A stretch of 64,000 nt of DNA from Spirosoma luteum DSM 19990. Lineage in GTDB: Bacteria; Bacteroidota; Bacteroidia; Cytophagales; Spirosomataceae. A program made the translations under genes and the position numbers. The DNA lies in the NCBI RefSeq assembly GCF_000374065.1, contig NZ_KB893250.1, forward strand, positions 16,224 to 80,223, given 5' to 3'. How positions within the stretch are numbered: position 1 is the first letter of the stretch; each line of letters begins with the position of its first letter. Below, one piece after another: positions 41,167-49,645 of the stretch. The notes under the pieces were generated by a model. That model made no database searches. It saw nothing but the letters and a program-made list of their open reading frames with translations, and had not been told where the DNA came from.

Positions 41167-43077
41167 ATGAACCGTTTCCGGTGTTTTTGGCTGTGCGTCT
41201 GGCTCAGCCACGCAGCCTGGGCGCAGTCCGGCACCCGGCCCCTTTTGGTTGGTGCTTCGACCCTGCCCTCCGGCGAATTACCGCTCCGGGAAGCCCTGTA
41301 TCATTTTGAAGACACGACGGGGAAACTCACTATTGAGCAGGCAGTCGAACGGCAGAAGAAGGGGCAATTCGGGCTTTCCAGCAGCCTTACGGTCCGGCAG
41401 GATTTTGGCTACAACACCGCTGTGCAGTGGCTTTATTTCGAGTTGGAAACCAGGCAAAAAGCCAGCCTGATGCTCGAAATAGAGTACGCCAACATCGACG
41501 ACCTCGAACTGTTCAGCATCCGGAACGGCGTCATCCAGTCGCTGGGGCATACCGGCGACCGATTTGTATTCAGTCAGCGGCCTTATATCAACAACAATTA
41601 CGTTTTTCCGCTCCGGCTGCTGGCAGGCGAACGGACCGGGTACTACCTGCGCTTCGACCGTCCCAACGCCATTCTGTCCTTCTTTATCCGGCTCTGGCCC
41701 CGGACGATTTTCCTGCATACCGACCGCGACGAGTATTTTGCGTGGGGTATTTACATCGGCATTATCTGCCTTGTTCTTATCGTAGCGGTTGTGATGCTGC
41801 TGGCTACCAAAGACCGGATTTACCTGTGGTTCGGGCTGTATATTCACTTCATGACCATGCATTTGTTTTCCGATGCCGGGCTGGGGTTTCAGTATTTGTG
41901 GCCCAATACCCCCCATATCAACGAGTTCGCACCGGTCTACCTCTACATCTGGGCAGCCATGATTGCCCAGCTCACTTTCATGCAGTTTTTCATCCGGCAA
42001 ACCGCCCAGGAGAGCCGGATCTATCGCTGGAATAACGGGTTCAAACTGATAGTGCTGACAACCCTGCTGGTAGTGATCGGCATTCAGCTTTCCGACGTGG
42101 CCGGGCGCGAACTGTTCCTGTACAAGTTTATCGCGTCGGCTACGCGCTATTTTGTGATAGCCCTTATTACGCTGACGGCTCTTAGCTTGTGGGAGCACAA
42201 ACGCCGGAGTTCGTTGCGGCAACAGGAAAAATTGGTCCGGTATTATACGTACGCGCTGCTGATTCAGTTTTCGGGCTTCGTGCTGGTGTCGCTCATCAAC
42301 TTATGCCAGGATAAAGGCTGGCCCCTGCCGTTCGACGTGCTGACGTATGTAATCATGGGCGTAACCGTTTTTCTGGATATTGTCTTTTTCTCGTATGGCC
42401 TGGCCTATCGCTACCGGGTGGCCCGCCAAACCAACCGCACCCTCGAACTCGACCTGCTCACCGCCCACCAGCAAACCCAGCAACGGGTAATCGGCGCGCT
42501 GGAAGAGGAACGGCAACGACTGGCGCAGGACCTTCACGACGACATTGGCCCTACCCTGTCTGTGGCAAAGGGATACCTGTCGGTGCTGACCCGTACTGAA
42601 AAAACGGACCGGTTGATGCACGCGCAGACCCTGCTCGATGAAGCCGCCCACGAACTGCGCACGCTGTCGCATCAACTGATGCCCAGGCACCTCGAACAGA
42701 CGGGCCTGGCCGAAGCCATTGACGAAACGATACGCAAAAAATCGGGCATGGGTACGCAGTTTCAGTTTATCAGCCTGGGAGACGTTAAACGGCTACCCGC
42801 CCAAACGGAACGGTTACTATTTGGCATCGCTACGGAACTGATTCAGCAGGTTCAGCACCACAGCCAGGCTACCGAGGCTACTGTACAGCTGATTTACCAC
42901 CCCGGCCACCTGAACCTGACCGTTGAAGATAATGGCCCCGCACAGCCTGCCCATCATGACGAACGCAGTGTACCCCATCTGCTCACGAAAGCGGAGTTTC
43001 TGAACGCCGACTTAGTAATTGAAGCCAATGACCAGGGGCATACCGTCATGCTAACCGTCCCTTTTCCCACTACCTGA
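41167..43077 (+). CDS. 7TMR-DISM sensor histidine kinase 1 (degenerate ATPase)
   Basis: A 636-residue kinase: signal (FWLCVWLSHAAWAQ), periplasmic 7TMR-DISMED2-like domain (residues about 35-185), seven membrane segments (about 190-400), coiled coil and HisKA_3 domain. The H-box EEERQRLAQDLHDDIGPTLS is intact with His457. The ATPase is not: the N-box reads ELIQQVQHHS instead of ELxNNxxKHA, DNGxGF is DNGPAQ, and the GxGLxN lid is absent. It likely accepts phosphate but may not bind ATP well. It is one base upstream of kinase 2. Confidence 0.85.
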   Translation: MNRFRCFWLCVWLSHAAWAQSGTRPLLVGASTLPSGELPLREALYHFEDTTGKLTIEQAVERQKKGQFGLSSSLTVRQDFGYNTAVQWLYFELETRQKASLMLEIEYANIDDLELFSIRNGVIQSLGHTGDRFVFSQRPYINNNYVFPLRLLAGERTGYYLRFDRPNAILSFFIRLWPRTIFLHTDRDEYFAWGIYIGIICLVLIVAVVMLLATKDRIYLWFGLYIHFMTMHLFSDAGLGFQYLWPNTPHINEFAPVYLYIWAAMIAQLTFMQFFIRQTAQESRIYRWNNGFKLIVLTTLLVVIGIQLSDVAGRELFLYKFIASATRYFVIALITLTALSLWEHKRRSSLRQQEKLVRYYTYALLIQFSGFVLVSLINLCQDKGWPLPFDVLTYVIMGVTVFLDIVFFSYGLAYRYRVARQTNRTLELDLLTAHQQTQQRVIGALEEERQRLAQDLHDDIGPTLSVAKGYLSVLTRTEKTDRLMHAQTLLDEAAHELRTLSHQLMPRHLEQTGLAEAIDETIRKKSGMGTQFQFISLGDVKRLPAQTERLLFGIATELIQQVQHHSQATEATVQLIYHPGHLNLTVEDNGPAQPAHHDERSVPHLLTKAEFLNADLVIEANDQGHTVMLTVPFPTT

Positions 43078-43078
43078 T

Positions 43079-44953
43079 ATGGTTCGGAACCTGATTGGCC
43101 TGTTTGGCGTGGTAATACTGGCCATTTGGGGCTTTGCATGGTACCATGCCCGCTCTATGGCGCCCATAAAAGCCCTTCCGATAGCGCTGTTTCACTGGGA
43201 AGATACCACGGCGCGGGCCACCATCCAGTCGGTTATGCAGTCGGCGGGGTTTGCTCCCATCCGGCACCGGCGGCAAAACGTGGGCTATACAAAGTCGATT
43301 CACTGGTACCGGTTTCGGTTGCCGCCCGACAGCCTGGAAACGGAACTGACTCTCGACGTTCGGAATCATGCCATCAATGCGCTGCAACTGATTACGGTGC
43401 GAGATGGCCACGTAATTTCACTCACCAAAACCGGCGACCGGTTTCCGTTCAGTCAGCGCCCCATACCCACTAAAACCTTCGCTTTCCCACTCCAGAACAG
43501 TCCCCGCCAGCCTACGGATTATTACCTCCGGCTCGACAAGCGGTACGAGAATTTAGCGACCGAAATGACCTTCTGGCGTACCAGCGATTTTGACGATAAA
43601 GAGCAGCGCGAGTATTTTCTGTGGGGCATTTTTGTGGGTATTGTGGCACTGGTGGTTCTGCTCAATGTACTGTTCTGGCGTACCAGCAATGACCCTGTTT
43701 ACCTTTGGTACGCTATTTACGTGACCGGTCTTTTTCTGCGGCAGGCCGCCGATTCGGGGCTGGGCTTCCAGTACCTGTGGCCGGGGTTTCCCGCTCTCAA
43801 CGCGCCTGACCCAATCATTCAGGCACTCTGGCTGTATGTACCGGCCATGATTCAGTTTCAGCAGTATTTTCTGAATCTAAGGCAGGAAAACAAACGGTTG
43901 TTTCAGATTCTGCAGGTACTGAAGTACACATTCTGGGCTGGTTTTGTGGGGCTGCTTGCCGCGCAGCTGCTGCACCTGCCGCAGCACTATCCGGAACTGG
44001 TTCAGGTAGTTACGCGCATTCATTCCATACTGGCCAATGCGGCTGTTTTAGCGTTTCTGTGGGTTATCGTGGTTAGTTTACAGTCAGCCGATGCACTCCG
44101 GCAACTGTACGGGGCTGGTTTGGCCCTGCAAATGACCGGCCAGTTTGTGAATATTATCCAGAATGTGTCGCGCAACCAGGCCGATGGCATTTACCTGGTT
44201 GAACCGTATTTGCTTACCGTCGTCATCTTTTTTATCGACTTAGTGGTGTTTACGTACCTGCTGGCGTACCGCTACCGGCAGTCGTTGAGGGAACACCAAA
44301 CACTGACGCTGAACCTGACACGGACGCAGCAGCATACGAACCAGAAAATTATCCAGATGCTCGATGCGGAACGTGAACAGGTGCAACACCTCCTCCACGC
44401 CGATGTAAGCCAACGACTTCAGCAGGCCCGGCACCTCCTCACCAGCGTAGTTCCGTCGGCACAGCTTACCGATTCGGTTCGGCTTATTCAGAAAGCAGAT
44501 GCCGACCTGGACGAAATTGCCCAGAATAGGTTGCCCGTTGCAGTGGCCGAAAAAGGCGTGGCCGCTGCCCTGTCTGAACTGATCGAGCAACTCAATCAGA
44601 CGCAGCCGGTGCAGTTTACGTTTGTCCAAACGGGCGGAAATCCCGCGTTATCGGTTAGTCAGGACGTGCAGTTGTACCGCATTGCCACGGAACTGATGAA
44701 CAACATACGCAAACACGCGCAGGCCACGCAGGCGCGGGTCCTGCTGGCGCATGAGGCTGGAGACGTTTCGCTGACCGTGAGCGACAATGGCCGGGGATTT
44801 GATGCAACGTCGGCTGGAGAAAGTCACACCGGTATTGGCCTGAAAAATCTGTACGCCCGTACCCGCGAACTACACGCCGACGTAACCCTCAATTCGGGAG
44901 AAGACGGGACCACCATAGTCGTTCGGCTTCCGCAAAAAATACAAACAAGTTAG
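43079..44953 (+). CDS. 7TMR-DISM sensor histidine kinase 2 (intact ATPase, altered H-box)
   Basis: A 624-residue paralogue of kinase 1 with the same sensor and seven-helix membrane domain. Its ATPase keeps all boxes: ELMNNIRKHAQA, SDNGRGFD and TGIGLKNLYAR. The H-box is AEREQVQHLLHADVSQRLQ: His440 is present but the following Asp is Ala and the Gly is Ser. It may act mainly as the ATP-binding partner. The last codons (QTS, stop) lie in operator copy E of the next gene. Confidence 0.85.
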   Translation: MVRNLIGLFGVVILAIWGFAWYHARSMAPIKALPIALFHWEDTTARATIQSVMQSAGFAPIRHRRQNVGYTKSIHWYRFRLPPDSLETELTLDVRNHAINALQLITVRDGHVISLTKTGDRFPFSQRPIPTKTFAFPLQNSPRQPTDYYLRLDKRYENLATEMTFWRTSDFDDKEQREYFLWGIFVGIVALVVLLNVLFWRTSNDPVYLWYAIYVTGLFLRQAADSGLGFQYLWPGFPALNAPDPIIQALWLYVPAMIQFQQYFLNLRQENKRLFQILQVLKYTFWAGFVGLLAAQLLHLPQHYPELVQVVTRIHSILANAAVLAFLWVIVVSLQSADALRQLYGAGLALQMTGQFVNIIQNVSRNQADGIYLVEPYLLTVVIFFIDLVVFTYLLAYRYRQSLREHQTLTLNLTRTQQHTNQKIIQMLDAEREQVQHLLHADVSQRLQQARHLLTSVVPSAQLTDSVRLIQKADADLDEIAQNRLPVAVAEKGVAAALSELIEQLNQTQPVQFTFVQTGGNPALSVSQDVQLYRIATELMNNIRKHAQATQARVLLAHEAGDVSLTVSDNGRGFDATSAGESHTGIGLKNLYARTRELHADVTLNSGEDGTTIVVRLPQKIQTS

Positions 44954-44986
44954 TATGTTTTAGCGGGGCATATTCGGTTAGCTTTG
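44939..44986 (+). promoter_or_regulatory. Operator copy E and -7 box for kinase 3
   Basis: ATACAAACAAGTTAGTAT (44939-44956, reverse complement of copies B and C) overlaps the stop of kinase 2. TAGCTTTG (44979-44986), a perfect TAnnTTTG, is 22 bp downstream. The start codon at 45006 is 20 bp further, implying a very short leader. Confidence 0.75.
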
Positions 44987-45005
44987 CCCAAATCACCCAC
45001 TGTAT

Positions 45006-46865
45006 TTGAGACATCCTGTTGTCATACTGCTCCTGTTCATCGTATCGCTTTCTGGCGTGGAAGCCCAGCAAACCTATCGGGTCACGCCCGCTAAACGGTA
45101 TGTACTGGACGGCTTCATCAGTTATTTTGAGGATACGACTACACGCCTTTCCATTCAGCAAATAACCCGGCTTCATCAACAGGGGCGTTTCAAGCCATTA
45201 CCGTCCAGCCTGCTGAACCAGGGCTACACGGCTTCGAATCACTGGATTCATCTGCGGCTAGAGGCCAACACATCCCAACCCGTTTTTCTGGCACTCGACA
45301 ATCCGCGCATCAATGAGTTGTGGTTTTATCAGCTGACCGAAAATCGCCTGGTTCGTCGGGTGCTCACGGGCGATGCCCAGCCCTTCGATTCGCGGGCCTT
45401 TCCGAGTCGAAACTGGTTGTTTCCAATTCCCCTGACCGCTACTACCCCCACTGATTTATTTATAATGGTGGCCAAACGACACGAAGTGCTGGGTGTTCGG
45501 GTCAGTCTGTGGGGGAATGATGCCTTTGAGCAACACGACCGGAATGATTACCTGTTTTGGGGCTTCCTGACCGGATTCAGCCTCCTGATTCTGCTCATCA
45601 ACACCATCGCTTTTGTGGCGACGAAAGACCGGACCTATTTTTGGTTTATCTGCCTTATTCTGGCCATTGCCTTCCATATTTCGGGGCAGTCGGGTCTGGG
45701 ATTTCAATACCTCTGGCCCAACAGCCCGGCCTTCAACCGACTCGATCCGCAATTGTTATCGGGCTGGCTCATTATGCTGACGCAGTTACAGTTTATGCAG
45801 CAGTTCATCGGGCAGAAAGCCGGGCAAAGCCGGGCGTATTACGCCGTGAACGGGTTCAAATACGGGCTTACGCTGCTACTGGTACTGAACGTTGTCCTGC
45901 GGATTGTCGACGTGTTCCCGCGGCACCATTTTCAATGGACGTTTAATGCAACGTTAGCCCTCATTCTGGTCAGCATCGGGCTGGCCTTCTGGTCTATCTT
46001 TGAGCGCATTCGGCAAGGCGAAAAGGTGGTTATTTTTTACACCTCTACTTTTTCAATTCAGCTGGTGGGTTACCTGCTGGTTTTCTTTATTAACCTGGCC
46101 TTCACGCGTGGGAAGGAGCCGCTGTTTCAATTCGATAGCTATATGCTTATCGTTATTAATCTTCTGTTCGACTTGCTGGTGCTTACATCGGGTATCCTGT
46201 TCTTCTGGTTTCAGAAATACCAGCGGCAAAACCGGCTGCTGCTAACTGCCCTTCACCAGAGCGAACAGGCCCAGTCGCAACGGATTATCGACGCGCTCGA
46301 AATTGAGCGCAACCGCATGGCCGAAGACCTGTACGACGACGTAGGAGCCATGCTCTCCACGGCCATCGGGTATGTATCGAGTACGTTACGCAAACCCGAC
46401 GTTCGGGAGCGGTTCCCGATGCTAAGCGAAGCCCGCAGCCTGCTGGACCGGGCCGTGGAGAATCTGCGTACGGTTTCGCACAACCTGATGCCCAAGAATT
46501 TTGCCCAGTTGGGGCTAGCCAAATCGCTGGCCGAAACGGTGGATAAGATACAGCACAGCAGCCCCGTTCAGTTTGAGTATGTGATTGTTGGTCAGGAACG
46601 CCGATTCGATGCGGCCACCGAAGTGCAGGTATTTCGGATTGCTTCGGAACTCATCAACGACATTATCAAAAATTCGACCGCTACGCAGGCTACCCTGCAA
46701 TTAGTGTTTAACCATCAGACACTGAGCCTGATTACCGAAGACGATAGCCCCCGCACCCCGGTTTACAATAACCTCACCTCTAAAGTAGATTTCGTCCAGG
46801 GCACCCTCGCTATCGATACATCGCCCACCGGCGTAACCACCATCATCGAAATTCCGTACCAGTAA
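45006..46865 (+). CDS. 7TMR-DISM sensor, pseudokinase 3 (phospho-His replaced by Tyr)
   Basis: A 619-residue paralogue of kinases 1 and 2: signal (VVILLLFIVSLSGVEAQ), 7TMR-DISM sensor and seven membrane segments. The H-box reads ERNRMAEDLYDDVGAMLS: the phospho-acceptor His is Tyr443 (codon TAC, 46332-46334). The ATPase is also broken: N-box ELINDIIKNS, DNG changed to DDS, no glycine lid. It can hardly be an active kinase and is probably a sensor subunit or regulator of its neighbours. Start is TTG 45006, right after promoter E. The reading frame is open, so it is not decaying randomly. Confidence 0.85.
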   Translation: MRHPVVILLLFIVSLSGVEAQQTYRVTPAKRYVLDGFISYFEDTTTRLSIQQITRLHQQGRFKPLPSSLLNQGYTASNHWIHLRLEANTSQPVFLALDNPRINELWFYQLTENRLVRRVLTGDAQPFDSRAFPSRNWLFPIPLTATTPTDLFIMVAKRHEVLGVRVSLWGNDAFEQHDRNDYLFWGFLTGFSLLILLINTIAFVATKDRTYFWFICLILAIAFHISGQSGLGFQYLWPNSPAFNRLDPQLLSGWLIMLTQLQFMQQFIGQKAGQSRAYYAVNGFKYGLTLLLVLNVVLRIVDVFPRHHFQWTFNATLALILVSIGLAFWSIFERIRQGEKVVIFYTSTFSIQLVGYLLVFFINLAFTRGKEPLFQFDSYMLIVINLLFDLLVLTSGILFFWFQKYQRQNRLLLTALHQSEQAQSQRIIDALEIERNRMAEDLYDDVGAMLSTAIGYVSSTLRKPDVRERFPMLSEARSLLDRAVENLRTVSHNLMPKNFAQLGLAKSLAETVDKIQHSSPVQFEYVIVGQERRFDAATEVQVFRIASELINDIIKNSTATQATLQLVFNHQTLSLITEDDSPRTPVYNNLTSKVDFVQGTLAIDTSPTGVTTIIEIPYQ

Positions 46866-46924
46866 TTCCGAGCCATAACTACCCCTTAAAATCATACTCT
46901 GCTACACTCTTTCACTCTTTGTAT

Positions 46925-47563
46925 ATGGACACACAAACGAAAATTCTGATTGCCGACGACCATCAACTCTTCAATGATGGCATGAAAATGATGCTTTCGC
47001 CCGAAGATAATGTACAGGTGGTGGGGCAGGTATTCAGTGGCAAAGACGTGCCGGATGCCGTGAACCGGCTCCGACCCGATGTGCTGCTGCTGGACATTAA
47101 CATGCCCCATACCAACGGCCTGGACGTGGCCGCGCAACTGCTGAAACAGGTACCCGCCTTAAAGATAATTGTGCTGACGATGTACAATGACCGCAAGTTT
47201 GTGGAGGACTGCAAAAAGATGGGCGTACACGGCTATATTCTAAAAAACTCGGGTGTAGACGAGGTCATCAACGCCATCGAAACCGTGTGCGCCGACAAAA
47301 AATACTACGACCCCAAACTCACCCAGACCCACAAGGTAAACCTGCATGCCGACGACTCGTTCATGAAGCAGTTTCAGCTGACCAAACGCGAAATCGAGAT
47401 TATCGGTCTGGTGGGGCAGAGCTTCACCAACGAAGAAATGGCCGACAAACTGTTTTTGAGCGTGGCTACGGTGAAAACGCACCGCAACAATATCAACCTC
47501 AAACTGGGTATCAACAAACCCGCCGATTTAGTAAAGTTTGCCGTTGAACACGGGCTGGCATAA
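46925..47563 (+). CDS. LuxR/NarL-type response regulator
   Basis: A 212-residue regulator: receiver with ADDHQLF, phospho-Asp in VLLLDINMPHTNG and Lys in YILKNSG; C-terminal LuxR helix-turn-helix (LTKREIEIIGLVGQSFTNEE then VATVKTHRNNINLKLGI). It is the only response regulator by the three kinases and is probably their target. NarL-type dimers bind palindromes, so it is the obvious candidate for the 18-bp operator. Start ATG 46925 follows a CTCTTTCACTCTTT tract. Confidence 0.92.
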   Translation: MDTQTKILIADDHQLFNDGMKMMLSPEDNVQVVGQVFSGKDVPDAVNRLRPDVLLLDINMPHTNGLDVAAQLLKQVPALKIIVLTMYNDRKFVEDCKKMGVHGYILKNSGVDEVINAIETVCADKKYYDPKLTQTHKVNLHADDSFMKQFQLTKREIEIIGLVGQSFTNEEMADKLFLSVATVKTHRNNINLKLGINKPADLVKFAVEHGLA

Positions 47564-48246
47564 ACCAGGTAACTAGAGCCATTGTAGGATACAGTCCTCT
47601 GGCGCGTTGTTGCATTTTAGAAGAATCTCCGTTCTGTTCCGCCCAGAACTAGTTTACTACATTCGGGGCCTGATTGTCCTTATTAACGTGGTGGTTTCCG
47701 GAGCACCCTTTGCCGCTGCTTTGTTGACCTGGGTAGGCGTTACGAAGCGGCCTTTGGACAGGTGCATAAAGAATCATAGTACCAAACCAGCGCCGGCACG
47801 GTACCAGCACTGCCGACTGAGCCTGGTTTTAATCGACTTATGGGTACCATAGGGATTAGCCTCGCCTGGGTACTAAGATCAGTCCTTGCGATTAGTGAGG
47901 AAACGGGTCTGAACGTTCAGTAAACGGGTTGTTAATTGACAGAGAAAGATATTGTAGGTTTTGTCCCGCCCCAAAACACTGGAAGCTTCCTAAAACGCTT
48001 TTTTCAGTTATAGACAATACGGTAACTCGTTGACTTTCAGCAAAATAAACTGTTAACAACCAGACTGATACAATCTTTTCCTTAATAGAAAAGACTGTAT
48101 CATGTCTTTAAAACAGCCGCCGTTCATTAGCATATTTTAAAATTAAAACATCATTAATTTAACTTACGTATAAGTGCAAATGCTTCAAATGTAGTTATTA
48201 TCATGTTCAGTTAAACTTAGAACAAACAGTCAAAAAACTCAAGGTC
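47564..48246. other. Intergenic region with one hairpin
   Basis: About 680 bp. A hairpin (GATACAATCTTTTC at 48067-48080 with 48088-48101, one mismatch) is the only structure. An 81-codon plus-strand frame at 47607 has no recognisable family and is not called. The last 100 bp are AT-rich and hold the promoter of the next gene. Confidence 0.45.
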
Positions 48247-48687
48247 ATGAAAAAAGTAATCATTTTAGGAGCATTGCTGATAGGCGTAGCTACGTTCAGC
48301 GCACAGGCACAAACAACAGGTTCAGGAAGTACGGGTAGCGGTACGGGAAATGGAACCAATGGATCAGCTAACCAGAATGGCTCATCGTCTACGAATAGTC
48401 GTAATGGGTCAACCATGCAGTCAGGGTCGACCAGTGGTTCCAGCAGCAACGGTCAGATGGGGCGCAGTAGGTCAGGCAACGGTACGGGCTCGATGAACAA
48501 CGGCTCTTCCACGAATGGCAGTACGCGTCAGCGTAGTAATTCCACAATGGATCAAAACGGAACCCGAAGTGGAAACGCCACCTCAACCCAGGAAGCGTCA
48601 ACGGGACAGACCTCAACTCAAAGTCAGGGACGTACTAATCGTAAGGGTAGAATGACGAAAGCGAAGTCAAACACTTCCTCTAACTAG
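48247..48687 (+). CDS. Secreted Ser/Gly/Asn/Thr-rich low-complexity protein
   Basis: A 146-residue protein: signal MKKVIILGALLIGVATFSAQ, then over 100 residues nearly all S, G, N, T, Q and R, and a basic end (NRKGRMTKAKSN). No folded domain is apparent. Such proteins are often disordered surface or matrix components in Bacteroidota. Function unknown. Confidence 0.75.
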   Translation: MKKVIILGALLIGVATFSAQAQTTGSGSTGSGTGNGTNGSANQNGSSSTNSRNGSTMQSGSTSGSSSNGQMGRSRSGNGTGSMNNGSSTNGSTRQRSNSTMDQNGTRSGNATSTQEASTGQTSTQSQGRTNRKGRMTKAKSNTSSN

Positions 48688-48745
48688 AACGAATCTCATT
48701 CGCTTAAGGGTGGATACTAAGTGCGTTTAATCGATAGGTTTCTAT

Positions 48746-48779
48746 AGGTCAGCTCTTAACGGTAGCTGGCCTTTTTTTT
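48746..48779 (+). terminator. Rho-independent terminator
   Basis: AGGTCAGCT/AGCTGGCCT stem followed by a run of eight T, after the low-complexity secreted protein. Confidence 0.9.
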
Positions 48780-48898
48780 GCCGGTGAGCGTGATCTTGTT
48801 CTAAGCGTACCGTTTCCTATCAGCCATCTTCATGCTTACTATCAGGAATAGATGAGTATTAATAATAAGCCAATAGAAGGCTACGCTGGCAGCTACGT

Positions 48899-49645
48899 TT
48901 ATAATCGGTTCAGCCGCCCACCATCCACCCGAACTTCGGCCCCCTGCACAAAGGCGGCATCATCGGAGGCTAAGTAGGCAATCGTTGCTGCTGCATCTTC
49001 GGGTTGGCCCACATCCTCCCGATCAATTTTTTCTACCCCCGATTTTACGTTGGGATTATTCCACAGCATGGGCGTATCAATGGCTCCCGGCAGGACGGCG
49101 TTAATGCGTAAGCCCTTTGGTTTACCTTCTAATGCCGAAGAACGCGTGAGCGATAAGACAGCCGCTTTTACCGCTGCGGAAGGCGCTACCAGCGGTTCCG
49201 TTTCAATGGCGTGGATACTGGCCACGTTAACTACTGTGCCACCGGGTTTCATGTGCAAAAAAGCCTGTTTGATAAAATAAAACGCCCCCAGCAAATCAAC
49301 AGTCAGAATACCCAGCCAATCCTCACCCGTTAGGGTTTCTATAGATTTGAACTGCATTCGCCCGGCGTTATTAACAATCACATCCAATCGCCCGAATCGC
49401 TCCAGTGTTCCACCAACCGTGGCTTCTACCTGGGCTTCCAGAGCCACATTGCAGACGCTGCCCCATACCGCCGGTGCACCAGCCAGGGTCACCTCGGGCA
49501 GGGCTTTTGCCAGGTTCTCTTCGTTTAGGTCCGCCAGCACCAGCCGGGCTCCTTCCGAAGCCAGCCGTTTTGCTACGGCCAGGCCAATACCGCTGGCTCC
49601 ACCGGTTACAATGGCTACTTTATCCTGAAATCGCCTAAGGGTTAT
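48899..49645 (-). CDS. Short-chain dehydrogenase/reductase with non-canonical start
   Basis: A SDR of about 248 residues. The Rossmann start DKVAIVTGGASGIGLAVAKR is encoded at about 49565-49630, followed by VLADLNEEN, NNAGRMQ, the catalytic Ser (VASIHAI), a degenerate YxxxK and VDGG near the end. No ATG, GTG or TTG precedes the Rossmann motif in frame before the upstream gene ends; the only candidate is ATA at 49643-49645, which overlaps the upstream stop as ATAA. In the active site the expected Tyr region reads PLVAPSAAVKAAV, i.e. Tyr is replaced by Ser or Pro. Substrate unknown. Confidence 0.7.
   Translation of the reverse strand: MTLRRFQDKVAIVTGGASGIGLAVAKRLASEGARLVLADLNEENLAKALPEVTLAGAPAVWGSVCNVALEAQVEATVGGTLERFGRLDVIVNNAGRMQFKSIETLTGEDWLGILTVDLLGAFYFIKQAFLHMKPGGTVVNVASIHAIETEPLVAPSAAVKAAVLSLTRSSALEGKPKGLRINAVLPGAIDTPMLWNNPNVKSGVEKIDREDVGQPEDAAATIAYLASDDAAFVQGAEVRVDGGRLNRL

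Noticed and set aside
45006..46865. Kinase 3 as a simple pseudogene
   Set aside because: The frame is fully open, the sensor and membrane domains are intact, and it has a well-formed promoter; only catalytic residues are changed.
47607..47852. 81-codon plus-strand frame after the LuxR regulator
   Set aside because: No family resemblance; has a mildly hydrophobic stretch but no other support.
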